Program-made: the position numbers and the translations under genes
The notes under the pieces: model-generated
Told to the model about the DNA's origin: nothing
The model's input: only the letters and a program-made list of their open reading frames with translations
Databases searched by the model: none
In this document: positions 44,845-55,812 of the stretch, piece by piece
Layout of the letters: each line of letters opens with the position of its first letter
Numbering within the stretch: the stretch's first letter is position 1
Source: Ornithodoros turicata
Taxonomy: Eukaryota; Arthropoda; Arachnida; Ixodida; Argasidae
Reading direction: 5' to 3'
Assembly (NCBI RefSeq): GCF_037126465.1
Contig: NC_088206.1
Span: forward strand, 28,026,790 to 28,090,789
Length of the DNA stretch: 64,000 bases

Positions 44845-47589
44845 CTATTTTCCGGCAAACTGCACTTTCTCTATGACTAACATCTCACTGTTTCTCTTCT
44901 TTGAGAAGAAATGCATCCGCATCATAACATAGAATTTAATTACCCTGGCAGTAACCTCCTGGTAGTGTGTGTGGCAGCACAGTGCAGGCACAGATGCCTT
45001 TTCCATCCTGTCTAGAACCTCCCAAAACAGGTCACCAAATACAGGGCACTTGTTGAGCGTTTCACAAACAATTTCTTCCATCTTTTTTATCGTCGTGTAC
45101 AGTCTTAGTGATGGTTCATGAAGGCATCCTGGCTTGAATGACTTCATTTTCGTCAGATATCTCTGAACCACCTCAGTACCACTTGACCTTGGCGACTCAG
45201 GAGCTGCTATCAGCATAGCCTAGCATTCTGCGCAAGAGACTGACTTGATCACTTTGCTTTGTACATAACCTGCAAGGTAGCACACAACCATGTCCTGTGG
45301 TCCAGCCTTTTGGTAGCTGTGGTCACCTAGATCATCAGCGTCACACTCAAAATAACCAATTCCTAGTAGTCTCTTATTCAACTCTGTTTCTACTGCACTT
45401 TTAAGATCAGATACAGCCCTTGCCTTTTCTCCAAGGCTGTCATGAAGAGAGACAAGGACATTGTCAGGAGCCCCGTGCAATTTCCTTTCACTGCATTCTT
45501 CACAGGAGTGAACAGAGACAACAGTCTATATATCTGGCTGAACTGGATGATTGTAGGATGGTCATCATCGCCATGAAAGGAGCGGACGACTTCAAAGAAT
45601 CTCTGCAAGGATTTAATGAAAAAGAGCACTTGATTATTTAACGACTTGCACCATTCCAAAGCGCCCAGGCATAGGCATGCCTCTTGCCTCAAGTGGATCT
45701 TGGTTGAGCTTGGCTGTGAGTATGTAGGGAAGACCAGCTTTGTGAAGCTCATCGATTATGTCCAGCGCAGATAACAGCGTTACTCGTAGAGATTCCGTAG
45801 TTTGGCGTGAGGTGAACAGAGGCCTATTTCGTTAGTGGTGGTTTCGCTCTGTTCTGTTGAGCAGCATAAGAAAGTCCCTGATGACCTGCATAAGGCAATC
45901 ACTCATTGGACATTGAAGAACTATTTAAACTGCAATTTGAGTTTGTGTTATTGGAAAAAGTTGATACCTGAATCTTCGGTGAGCCTATTCTGATCCCTTG
46001 TGCAGGATGTCTCGCATTCAGCGCATCAAAGACGTCATTCATTGTCCTCGTAAAAGCTTCTGTTCCCACAGAGTCCTCCAAGCCTTTGACACCTTCTTCC
46101 CTGTAGACTTGCAGGCCAATTGCTGTGCTCCGACTAAAGAGCTGCAGTTAAAATGCACACGTACGACATTTCTATTTTCTTATAGTTGTGGCATCTCAAA
46201 GTGGAGAGTAGCAATGATAATAGAAATGCTCAAGAGAGTTGGATCAATATCCTTAGAGGTTACCTGGGCTGCGAGCCGCACATTCATCCTCTGCAAGTTG
46301 GTGGGTTGTACATGTGCTGCTGTCAACTTGTGGACCACTTTCATGTGCTGCTTATTCTCAATCTCAAAGAGTACTTGATAGTGCGAGAAGTTGATGCAGT
46401 TTTCTCCTGCCTGACAACAGTTTTGGAAAGAGTCACGCTTAACCACACGTAAGGCACTCTCGGAGGAGAGATAATATTAATGATTGTTTAACACACCTGA
46501 CCATACTTGTGCTTGAGTAGATGTCTGCGCACACACTTGATGGCATGTGGAACATCACACATGAAGTGAAGGTATTGTCCTTCAGCTAGGCATGGATGAG
46601 GGACTTTGTGACATGAAGATGCAATGTCGCCACTCATGCCCACATAGACCGGTTGTTTCCTGCACCATCACTGACGACCGAAATGACTACTGCCTCATGT
46701 TTATGCAATTGTATGACTGCCTCAAGCACCAGCTGTGCGAGAATTTTGCCCGGAGCGGCACCTTTTGTAGCAAAAGTAGCAATGGGTTGAACCGAGTTGT
46801 GCAAGAGTGGTACAAACATAAAAACAAGTGCGTGGTCAGCAAGTTTATCAGTTCCTTCACTGGAAAGTCCACCATAGTCCACAAAACCGTCAATTTTGTA
46901 GCTTGATCTGTTGAAATCGTATGCTTGGCGCAGCTTGATTTAATCTAAAATCAGTGTACCAAATCTGTGGTTATCTACTTTGTCATGCAGCTCCTTCTGA
47001 ATTGCCTCCAAGGAAATACTGTTCAACCTGTACTTGCATGGCATGCCTTTAAGATTTGCGTCAAGCGACTTAGTGAGGCTAGAGGCAGCATTTTCATGTC
47101 GCTCATCAGTCTGTATGCCCGTACTGGGCTTGCAATCCTGAGCACTAGGCCATTCATTATCCACTCTGCATTGTAGCGCATGCCACAAGGTGACTTTGCC
47201 TTGAGTTGTTTGAAGGATGTCATGAATGCCAGGCGTTGTAAGGGTGCCAACTGAGACAGGGCTTCCTCGACCTTCTGATCCGAGATTTCAGCAAGCATTT
47301 TCTTCAACCCCATTATTTCCTCTTTTTGTTTCTGATGAGTGGCTGTCGCTCGAAAGAGCTTCCTCGTCACATTTCGCATCTGCTTTCTCTTGTTCGGTAC
47401 AACTTTGTGGGGTTTCTTCACCTTTATCCTCTGCAAGCGCAGGCAGCGAGTACATACAGGCTTCTGGGTAAGCACAGTGCAGTGTTTACTGTACATTTTT
47501 CCAGGTGTTTCCCCCTGCTCATGTTTCTCTGCAGCTACACCTGTACAGATGTACAAGCCGTCCAAGACAAAAATCTGGAGTGGAACCAC
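44845..47589 (-). pseudogene. Second P-type transposase, degenerate
   Basis: Segments in order on the minus strand: a Lys/Arg-rich coiled region with CTRCLRLQRIKVKK (47589-47023), then a catalytic region reading LILD-stop-IKLR near 46940, where a Glu is expected next to the Asp. VSDGAGNNRSMW (about 46640) is the second acidic block. FMCDVPHAIKCVRRHL and then MNVRLAAQV follow, each bounded by plausible GT-AG sites. KLNQDPLE (about 45710) is the third block. The C terminus has VVCYLAGYVQSKV and runs to 44845. In-frame stops (about 46940, 46630, 45837 and 45217) and shifts (near 47050 and 45700) show it is dead. It is clearly distinct from the intact copy at 36194-40562. Confidence 0.75.
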
Positions 47590-49168
47590 TTCGAAGTGGT
47601 TTATTGGACAGGTCCCACTTTGAGTGTGGGACCAGCTGAAAGGGGAACCAGTTTCACTATGGTCCCACTTGAAGTGGAACCAACTGGAATTGATCCAGTG
47701 GTCCCCTCTGCTAAGTGGTCCAGGATCCGATCACTTAGCAGCTCGGACCACTGAATGCATGACCGAAAATAATACGTAGAAATGCACATATTGCTCAAAT
47801 AAATACAATTTATTCTGCTAAAAGCATACACTGAGCAGAAAGAAATAATCAATACATCTCTACATGTACATACTAAGTGGTATAGGTGGCGTGCATATGA
47901 CGTCACACCATAGCTTTACCCCTGCTTTTTCCCTCTTTCTGGTGAACCGGCGCACCCTGCCTATACGCGTGCTTCTTTTCACTCTTTCTGGTGATCCAGC
48001 TTACGCAAATGCACCCCACCTATAAGTCTAATCACTCACTGTGTCTAGACAAGGCATATGCCTGACTGTGCGATGGAGCTTTCGTTCGTTGGCACCTCAC
48101 ATCTTGTATTTTCTTAGAGAAGATGACACATGACATTCCTGTTTTCCATGCACGTCGTAACATACATCCACTTCCTCTTCACCGTACGTTCGGAATCTTC
48201 TTATCCTGTTTCTCTTCAAGTTCCTCCCAATTTTTTCTAAATGAAACATCTAATTATTAGGAATCAAAACATCACGGTCATCACTCATACCTGCAAACAT
48301 TCGCGACGTGCAGTCCGATTGGCGTTTCACAGTGCGTTCTTGCCCCTACGCCGTTTAAGTCTTCTTAGCGTCAAAACTCTTCCGAGAAAACAACAATGTG
48401 TTGCACAGGAACCATTGTCATCGCATCGTCTTAAAGCGCACTAAAACGCATGCAGATACTGCACAGGAGATACACCATCCTTGTGACGGCAACCGAAGAC
48501 AAAACCGACAAAACCAACTTGCTCCGACGCGTCCACTCCAAGCTCCCAGTTCCAACTGCCACTCTCGCCTCTCGCCTTCACCCCTCCCTCTCGGCTCTAG
48601 CCTGAGCCGCCGTGGCGTCTTGACATTGCATAAGCCTATGCAATTGCCTTTCTTGTAGTTATTTAGCTTAATTTTTGTTGTTGTTGAGGTGTATTTTTTT
48701 TACATTTCTCTAGTACTTAATTCTTGTGATGATATTCACCTTCAGCTGAGAATATGTGCACGAATTGGAGTTACAGGGATACAGCATATATTTGATCGCA
48801 GATGCGCGCACCTGGATAAACAGCAATAAAAAGAGATCATACATGTGCTAAAATTGATCAGAGTAATAGATCAAACGAAACCAGAAGGATATATGGCAAC
48901 TGTGCACAAGATGAAATCTCAAAGGGGGAAGCCCAACTTGGAGTCTCAAGTGACCATTCTGGGAACAAAATGGTACCTCCAGTTGGAACTTATCCAACCA
49001 TCTGAGACCAGAGTGGTACCATTGATGTCACCAAAGTGAAACCAGCCACCCCACTTGGAAATCCAGCCGGAACCATCCACATTCAACTGGAACCATTCCG
49101 GGACCATCAAACGTCCAACTGGACCAGTCGAGATTCAACTGGAACCATTCTGGGACCAGTCGAGATTT
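47590..49168. repeat. Insertion with GGACCA/GGAACC-repeat ends
   Basis: Both ends (47590-47755 and 48950-49168) are packed with GTGGTCC, GGAACCA and GGGACCA motifs in both orientations. The middle is noncoding. The insertion separates upstream coding sequence (49169-49393) from the P-type pseudogene and is probably a non-autonomous DNA element. Exact ends and duplication could not be fixed. Confidence 0.45.
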
Positions 49169-49393
49169 TCACCTGGGGTCTATTTCCTTCAGGAAACTCT
49201 CGACAGTTGCAACATTGGCTGCAGTTTTAAAGAGCTGCTTGTGGACCTTGTTATAGCCATTTAAAGGGACTCTGACCAGAAGTTGTGGGAGCTCTTTCGT
49301 ACTTGCAGTCGATAGAGCACCCAACACGGACTCTCCATGCGAAAATTCACGCATTAAAACCCCACAGTTTCTCCAAACTCGAATTTTAAACAT
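49169..49393 (-). pseudogene. Likely upstream part of the second P-type gene
   Basis: 74 codons from ATG 49393 (MFKIRVWRNCGV, later VATVESFLKEIDP) point in the same direction as the pseudogene. The frame breaks at the repeat insertion. No THAP ligands are visible in it. A further minus-strand stretch at 49735-49625 ending in CVKCK before GTATAT may be another exon. Confidence 0.35.
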
Positions 49394-49399
49394 TCGACT

Positions 49400-51029
49400 T
49401 CATCCGAGTAGAGCACGCCTAGCGTCAAACCGAGAAAACATACGTTTATATAGAATATCCACCACGGCCCACCATCAACATGACGTCAACATGAGGGCTA
49501 TTGGCAACACCCACAATTGGCTCAAACGCGTCACATGGTCACACAAAACTCTGTCAATTCCATTTATGAAATGTCATTTATATGTTAATATGTTTTTGTT
49601 ACAGAGTCTCAAAAAGAAAAATATACCTTGCATTTAACACATGCAGTAGGTTTTGCGATTGCTTTTTCAATCTGCGTTGATGTTCTCCTGCGTTCCATAT
49701 GGTTCCGTATCCGGTCAGCTGTAATGGCTGCCATATGACGAGCTTGCGAAAGTGTGTGATTTCTCGCTCATCCTACCTTTTTCGGGTCATTGTATTTGGT
49801 GTTGGAGTTGCTCGCCATAACCTGAACGTTTCACCTATCATTGCGGCGTACTGTTCTTGATCTGCTGCAAAGCAACGAACCGCTACGACAGTCACTCGCC
49901 TCAGCGAAATTCTGTTTGCTGCATATCAAAGGAGCATCGGGACCTGATGATGTACTGCAAATGCTGAAGTTGAATTCTTTGAACCTTCATCTAAAGAAAC
50001 AAAGTGTGCTCTCGTGTGGCTCTGACGGAAAAGCAGTTTCAACAAGGTTAGCGCATTTATTTTTCAGTTACAAGTCCACGCACTCAAAACAATACAAGTG
50101 CATTCGATCATTCTCGTAGCTGTTCTGTAACACGTATGCTTTCTTATACGTATCCCACAGAACCCTCCGCTTCAGGAACCCAGTTATACTTTATGTGACC
50201 CATCTGATGGCTCCTGACTAGGCTATGTCGCTCTGAATCATTGAGATGGCGAAAGGTCGTGGGGGCTGCACCTCTGCTTTCGAAAGATGAATCAGTTATT
50301 CCACACTGTGCTTACTGGCTTTGCATCGAGTCTAACAAATCCGACGTCCCTGGACTGCCTTTTTCAAGGAAGTTTGAAATGTAAGTATGTGTTATGTTGG
50401 TTTCACATATCCCCACCACATATTGAGTGTGTATATCGCTGTACTTTTGATGCTATAGCATATCTACGTACATTATTATTGAACACCTAGTGTGGAAAAC
50501 TCGACACCAGCCACACAATGCAAACAATTGTTTATGCCTTTTCTTCCACTGATTGTTTTTATTATAATATTATTTTAGTATAATAGTCTGATTTTTAATA
50601 GTCACAATTTTCCCATGGTTATGGCGCACTATAGCCTGAGTTGTTTATGTGCCATTAAAATTGAATCATCATCATCATCTTTAACTGCCATTATTCAATT
50701 GAACTGTCATGTTTCAGTTGGATACAATGATGTGGCCAGAGATAGTTTTTCCTTTCGTTCCGGAGTTGCTCATTTCAGAAGAATAGTCACTGTGAAGTTT
50801 GTTTTGGGAAACATTAAGAGGGCTAACACCAAACGCTTTTCTTTCAGAGCATCCCTTATGCACCTGCATTTCAATTAAGATCTGTGTTACAAGAATGACA
50901 GTCCACCCAACAGTGATGAACAGCAGTGATGAAAGGTGGAAGTGCTGGAACGAAGATGCGTTAATCTGTGTGAAAGGTGCTTTGTACGTGTCTGAGTCTT
51001 GGCCATAGGTCACAATCTAATTTCTGTCC
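49400..51029. other. Unassigned region
   Basis: A plus-strand stretch at 49841-50055 is open and ends in a plausible donor (ACAAG then GTTAGC). Its peptide (including ASGPDDVLQMLKLNSL) is protein-like but not recognised. The rest shows no coding signal. Confidence 0.3.
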
Positions 51030-51049
51030 TCATAAGAGGTGTCAACTAT

Positions 51050-52345
51050 GCTCTTTCTATCTACTAACCTGCTCCACTTTAGGGTTCCCTGTAAACTAAT
51101 GGAACACATCATATACCAGCACATTGTTAACCACGTTGAGTCTATAAATTTCTTTTTTAAATTCCAGCATGGCTTTAGAAAAGGGTATTTAGACAAAAGT
51201 AACATAATTCGGTCACAGCATTTTAAGCTGTCTTGATTTCTGGGTTCACGTAGATGCAGTATTTTTTTATTATTTTGTGAGGGCTCTTGGCACTGTGTTT
51301 TATGCTTGCTTGTTGGCCAAACCAGGCCTCCACAGCTCCCCACATTTGCGGCAGTAGAAAAATAAAATCACGTCACAGTCACGTGGTATTACATCGTCAG
51401 GCATCATGACGCATGCCCATTGGCCAAAGGAGGATGCGCGCTCCGGGATTGGTTGATAAAGTTTCGAAATATCTGACAGCTCACTTTTCGCGGGCCATCT
51501 GGGCAGTCGGCCAGGCGGGCAGCTCCAAGCAAGGTCGCTGCGTCTCCGCGGTTCGCCGATGTCGGTTGACCACAACCACAACGTCCAAAGAGGAAGTGTA
51601 CGCGCGGGCTTGTTCGTGAGCTACAGTGACTCTGGCCATGTACTGATCTCCGATAAAGTGTCAACCTACGGACATTCTTGCCGGGTCGGAACTGGAATGC
51701 TTGGTGAGCTGACGCCTGAGGAACACTTTCGAGCGCTGTCGCATTTTCAAATACAGTGACTAAGAAGAGAGTGTTCGTAACGACAAAAGTATTTCCCGTG
51801 ACTGTGTGACCTACGGTGCATCGCCAGAATGAGAAGAAGATGCTCATCTGTGAAACGCACGCACTCGTGGACTTCGCTCGCCTCCAGAAGTAGACTGTAT
51901 GTGTGCTCTGCAAGTTCGAACTTGGTTTGGTTGCTGTCTATTCAAGAACGAAATGTCCTGTACGCACGGTGAATATATGAGTCAAGCATTTGAGTTTATA
52001 CATTGCATCAATAAATATGTATTTCGCCTATCAAAAATGTCTTAGTTATTTTCTTGGCTATTTTGGAATAACGGGCGCCAGGTATGAAAACCAGTAGAAG
52101 TCAATGGCAGCCAGGGCCGGCCGAAAGCCGAGCCAAACTGAGAGGTTGCTGATTGGTTGGCTGCTAGGCATCACGACGCATTTTCATTGGTCGTATGTCC
52201 AGTGTTGCCTGAATTATCTCAAACTATGGGCTCTATGGGGAGCTGTGGGCGCCTGGCCAAACTAGCCCCATTAAAATTTGATCTTGCTACCATTAACTGG
52301 ATATGCAGTTTCTTGACTAACCGCAACCATGCCAACAATTCGTGA
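51050..52345 (+). pseudogene. LINE reverse-transcriptase fragment split by a MITE
   Basis: 51050-51322 encodes reverse-transcriptase motifs of the Jockey/CR1/L2 group (VPCKLMEHIIY, FQHGFRKGY and a decayed IFLDFSKAF block). The frame stops inside. After the P-type MITE, 52263-52345 continues with LAPLKFDLATINW and SFLTNRN. Removing the MITE and one copy of its 7-bp duplication leaves these two parts in the same frame, which shows the LINE was there first. Both ends are truncated. Confidence 0.7.
51323..52255 (+). mobile_element. Internally deleted P-element relative (MITE), 933 bp
   Basis: The ends CAGGCCTCCACAGCTCCCC and, inverted, CAGGCGCCCACAGCTCCCC are flanked by GCCAAAC (51316-51322 and 52256-52262). 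Its left 120 bases resemble the right end of the complete P element, and its right 150 bases resemble that element's left end (ATAGTTTGAGATAATTCAGG is shared), so it lies in the opposite orientation. The transposase gene is absent. Confidence 0.85.
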
Positions 52346-52583
52346 GGAGAACCTATCATATCGCCACCATGCAGCATTCCTCGGGTTACATATGCATCAC
52401 ATTTTAATCAAGTGTGAAGCAAGGCCTTTAGGTGATCAGTCTTGTATAATTACACGTCCCTCCGTTATTTAACACCACACGGTTCTTCAACCTATGACAG
52501 ATAAATAAATATATTGCCAAGTAAATTGTTTACAAGGCTGATTACCCCATTTCACCACATTAACGCAAACAGTTGTTAGAGTA

Positions 52584-53250
52584 GTGTGCCAGGGTATGAA
52601 GCTTGCCACTAATCATCATTCAAACAAAGTTTGTAATGTAGAATCCTTTACTGAAAACACCGACTTAACACAACGACTGAGAACAAAGAGAGTGAACGTT
52701 TCGTCGCCTATCCGGGTGGCATCATCGCTACAACAGAGAACAGTCACAAACAACATCGACGCAGTCAAATCAGTGGTGTGCATTCCTTTCATCCAAGGTG
52801 TTGATAGGCCATTTGAAGGGAACTGTGCCCACCAGGCATTAAGACTGTGCATATAAAGTTAAGTGCACAGACTGTGACACAGCCTACATTGCCAAGACAG
52901 ACAAAAGACGTGGGAAAAGACTAAAAGAGCACACAAGGGACGTTCCCAAGGCTTCTAATGCTACTGAAACCAGGACCAAATTAGTCTACTATTGTTGGCC
53001 TGATGAACATGTATTAAATTTTGATGGTGCGGTAACCTTTGCACATGACTAGCGATGAGGCCATAGAAAGTGCTTAGAGTCCTGGTTTATCGGACGTGAT
53101 TCATCCGCCTGTAATACAAACAGTGGCCCCCTATCGGATGTGTACGATGCCCTCTTAGATAAGTAGGCTGAGGTGCTTGTCTTTGGCCCTCCTTGTACTG
53201 ATGATGCCACCCAGATAGGCGGCAAAACGTTTACGCTCCGTTTTTAGTCG
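52584..53250 (+). pseudogene. Penelope-like element remnant, GIY-YIG endonuclease part
   Basis: A stretch with SVVCIPFIQGVDRPF leads to CTDCDTAYIAKTDKRRGKRL, RLKEHTRDV and ESWFIGRDSSACN. This is the order seen in the C-terminal GIY-YIG endonuclease of Penelope-like retroelements. The Tyr-Ile core reads AYIAKT instead of YIGET. Stops interrupt the frame (about 52853, 53050 and 53165). Only the 3' portion is present. Confidence 0.7.
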
Positions 53251-53318
53251 TTATGTTAAAGGAACCGAAAAGTGAAAAATAACCCCCATATTTTTGCCCA
53301 CTGTCGTGCACAACATCG

Positions 53319-53476
53319 TTGTTTGATAAGACACAGATAGCATTACTTCTCAATTCGGCATATTTTTTACGTATAAATATTTTGAAGATTGCCGGAACAT
53401 GGACGGTGCTGCCAGCGAACGGCGAAAAAGAGCAACTTGGGTTTCAGGTCCAGGGCTCCCAGGGATTGGTCAACCC
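53319..53476 (+). CDS. Open frame interrupted by the Gypsy-2 insertion (continues at 60011-60239)
   Basis: 52 codons are open up to the Gypsy-2 border. After removing the element and one ACCC duplication, the same frame continues for 76 codons from 60011 to a TAA at 60239. The peptide (EKEQLGFQVQGSQGLVNP before the break, HYLTAKHYFKNDAHFHSFY after it) was not recognised. It may be a disrupted gene or chance. Confidence 0.25.
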
Positions 53477-53802
53477 TGTGGGAGCCTATTCCCACTCTCG
53501 GGGGCAAAGCCCGTCCATTCGACTCCCGTGGAAAGCGAGGCACAGAGACAAAGTCAAAATACAGGAAGAAACGTGATATTTAATAACTCACATAATCTTT
53601 ACACCGAGAATGTTCTCCTAAGCCAGTCGTTCCAAGCCCCGTATCCGAGGCCAGCCGCTCCAGGCTCTGATCTCGCTCACACGCGCTCACGGTTTTTGAT
53701 CTGTCCAAGCCCAGGCTCCTCCCACAGCGCGTAAGGCTAACATCTGACCTAGACACAGGTTTTGCCTGGTGCCATCTATGTGTGGTGGCCGGATTCACCA
53801 CA
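53477..53802 (-). repeat. 3' LTR of Gypsy-2
   Basis: 326 bp, lying downstream of the coding region on the minus strand. It is preceded by the polypurine tract. It contains TTTAATAACTC and GAAAGCGAGGC tracts identical to the other LTR. Confidence 0.92.
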
Positions 53803-53803
53803 A

Positions 53804-53820
53804 CTACCCCCCCTCTAATA
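53804..53820 (-). promoter_or_regulatory. Polypurine tract of Gypsy-2
   Basis: On the minus strand, TTAGAGGGGGGGTAGT directly precedes the 3' LTR and would prime plus-strand DNA synthesis. Confidence 0.75.
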
Positions 53821-53944
53821 GAAGTCACAATATGTTGAAAAAATACATGAAGAAAATACAAAGTCAATACGTTAACAAGTAATTGCATGCAAATGCAACT
53901 CTGATAGTTTAAAACGAGGAAAAATGTCACACATCCCCAGCAGC

Positions 53945-54571
53945 TCACACCCTTACAGTTTCATCAGGCATGTCGAGAACCGTATCGTCCATGTAATCGT
54001 CAGCCGGGCCTCGAGGTACGGAGGAGCCGGGTGTTGGGAAAGTGGTAGGCACCTGCGGGCGCATGAGGGGAGAGGTTCCCGTTTCCCTCAGAAGGTCAGG
54101 ACGGTGACGTCGTAGAGTGGCGAGGGCAGCAGAGACGTCAGTGGTTGCACGGGCGGTTGATCGGGAGGCTTCAAGTTTAGACTGATGGAGCTGGCCTTGG
54201 CGGTGTGCACGCCGATGTAGCTCTGGTACACCGCACAGGGGACAGAGTTGTCGAGCTTCATCTTCGGACAGCGGAATTGGGGGATCGCAGGGGTGTCTCT
54301 CCTCCAAGGTCAGTCCACGGAAGGGGGGCTGTACCCTTGACGGGCTTTCTCCACAGACAGGGCGGGGCTGGGAGCTCCATTTCGACCGTGACACCCAGCC
54401 AACCGGTCTTCCTTGCGAGACCACAGTCCAAGTGGCTACCGACCGCCTCGTGGACGTCCCCAAAGTGGCTCCGAGCGGGGAACGGGACCGGCGTGCGGGT
54501 CCACCTCCTTCGGGCGAGGACCGTGTCGGAGGGGGAGCCCTCCTGCTGTAGTACTTCCCACGGGGAGGCAT
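53945..54571 (-). CDS. Gypsy-2 third ORF, 208 residues, zinc-finger-like, unknown
   Basis: The frame starts at ATG 54571, about 160 bases after the integrase stop, and runs to 53945 before the polypurine tract. The N-terminal half is Arg/Pro/Ser-rich (disordered, basic). The middle has CPLCGVPELHRRAH, a Cx2Cx5Hx3H pattern like a short zinc finger. The C terminus is acidic (DDYMDDTVLDMPDE). There is no signal peptide, furin site or membrane helix, so it is not an envelope protein. It may bind nucleic acid or aid packaging. It is intact in this copy. Confidence 0.55.
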   Translation of the reverse strand: MPPRGKYYSRRAPPPTRSSPEGGGPARRSRSPLGATLGTSTRRSVATWTVVSQGRPVGWVSRSKWSSQPRPVCGESPSRVQPPFRGLTLEERHPCDPPIPLSEDEARQLCPLCGVPELHRRAHRQGQLHQSKLEASRSTARATTDVSAALATLRRHRPDLLRETGTSPLMRPQVPTTFPTPGSSVPRGPADDYMDDTVLDMPDETVRV

Positions 54572-54732
54572 CGTAGTCTGCCAGGGAAGAAAAGGGGAAT
54601 CCGGTGAGAAAGCAATTTCAAACCGTGAGAACCTGAAGCCGTGATTATAGCTGAAGACTGCGAAACAGAAATCACACTAAGAAAGACTAACTATACAAGA
54701 GCACTAGGATTTAGCGACCAGGATAGTGGCAG

Positions 54733-55812
54733 CTACGTGCGCCGCCTGCGGGGACGCAAACTGTAGCGACTGGGAGCTGGTCCGGAAGCGGAATCCTGGT
54801 CCAGGTCCTGGGGAGGAGACGGCTGATGATCGGTCTCCTCTCCGTCGGGGTCTCGAAGGTGGTAAGCTTTCAGATCCGAGATGTGTACTGGCCCAGTTTC
54901 TTCGCCCGTGTCACAGCGACGAAGCCTGTAAGTGAGGCCGGAGGAGCACGCACTTACCTCGAAGGGGCCGTCCCACCTATCTGCGAGCGAAGCTGCAAAG
55001 CCGCGTGACGCATCACTAAGCGGGTGAGTCCGTCGAAGGACAAGGTCACCGACGCTGTAGGTGAGATTCCGTCGTCCACGGTTGTACTGGCGAGCCTGGT
55101 CCAACCTTGCGACGTCCAAGTTCTCCCGAGCCGTCCGAGCTGCGACGTCCAGTCGGCTCTGGAGGTCCTCAGCGTACCTTGAATAAGGAGGCTGGGTACT
55201 GCCATCCCGGAGGCCCAGAGCATTCTCTACTGGAAAAGGAGCCTCTCGTCCCAAGTTCAGGAACGCCGGGGTGAAGCCTGTAGATCTGTTGACCGTCGTC
55301 CGTGTAGCGAACGCCAGCTCAGTCAGGCGAAGATCCCAATCACGGTGGTGCTGACTAGTAAAAGCAACCAACATCATCTTCAGGTTCCGATTAACACGTT
55401 CGGTAATATTAGCCTGAGGGTGATACGGGGAAGTCTTCTTGTGCTGAATGCCTAGGACAGCGCAAGAATCTGAGAACACCTTACTTGTAAAGTAGGTTGC
55501 GTTGTCAGTGATCAGCTGAGCGGGAAACCCGAACCGGCAAAAGGTGTCGAGTAGTCGTTCCCATACTCTTTGGGAAGTCAGCGTCCTGAGAGGAAACAGC
55601 TCAACCCACTTTGTGAAATGATCAGTAACCACAAACAGGTACTGGTTACCTCTAGGACTACGAGGAAAAGGTCCCATCACATCACAAGCAACTATCTGCC
55701 AGGGCCTATTGCTCTGAACCGGCTGTAAGCGCCCGGGGGGTAAACCACCACGAGGTTTTGCTCTCTGGCATATCGGACAAGTACGAACATACTTAGTTAC
55801 GTCCTGCCTCAT
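54733..55812 (-). CDS. Gypsy-2 integrase
   Basis: 359 codons from ATG 55812, in the protease frame rather than the reverse-transcriptase frame. The tail of the HHCC zinc site is CPIC at residues 12-15. The catalytic triad is D44 (ACDVMGPF), D103 (ITDNATYF) and E138 (NITERVNRN), the D,D-35-E type. A C-terminal domain ends in a basic RYSLRPRRRRT tail. The His pair of the HHCC motif (RYFHDSALAGH) lies upstream in the other frame, so a 1-base change near 55845 separates the two halves of that motif. It is probably one pol polyprotein in the ancestor. Confidence 0.88.
   Translation of the reverse strand: MRQDVTKYVRTCPICQRAKPRGGLPPGRLQPVQSNRPWQIVACDVMGPFPRSPRGNQYLFVVTDHFTKWVELFPLRTLTSQRVWERLLDTFCRFGFPAQLITDNATYFTSKVFSDSCAVLGIQHKKTSPYHPQANITERVNRNLKMMLVAFTSQHHRDWDLRLTELAFATRTTVNRSTGFTPAFLNLGREAPFPVENALGLRDGSTQPPYSRYAEDLQSRLDVAARTARENLDVARLDQARQYNRGRRNLTYSVGDLVLRRTHPLSDASRGFAASLADRWDGPFEVSACSSGLTYRLRRCDTGEETGPVHISDLKAYHLRDPDGEETDHQPSPPQDLDQDSASGPAPSRYSLRPRRRRT

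Noticed and set aside
53945..54571. Envelope gene in Gypsy-2
   Set aside because: No signal peptide, cleavage site or membrane helix was seen.
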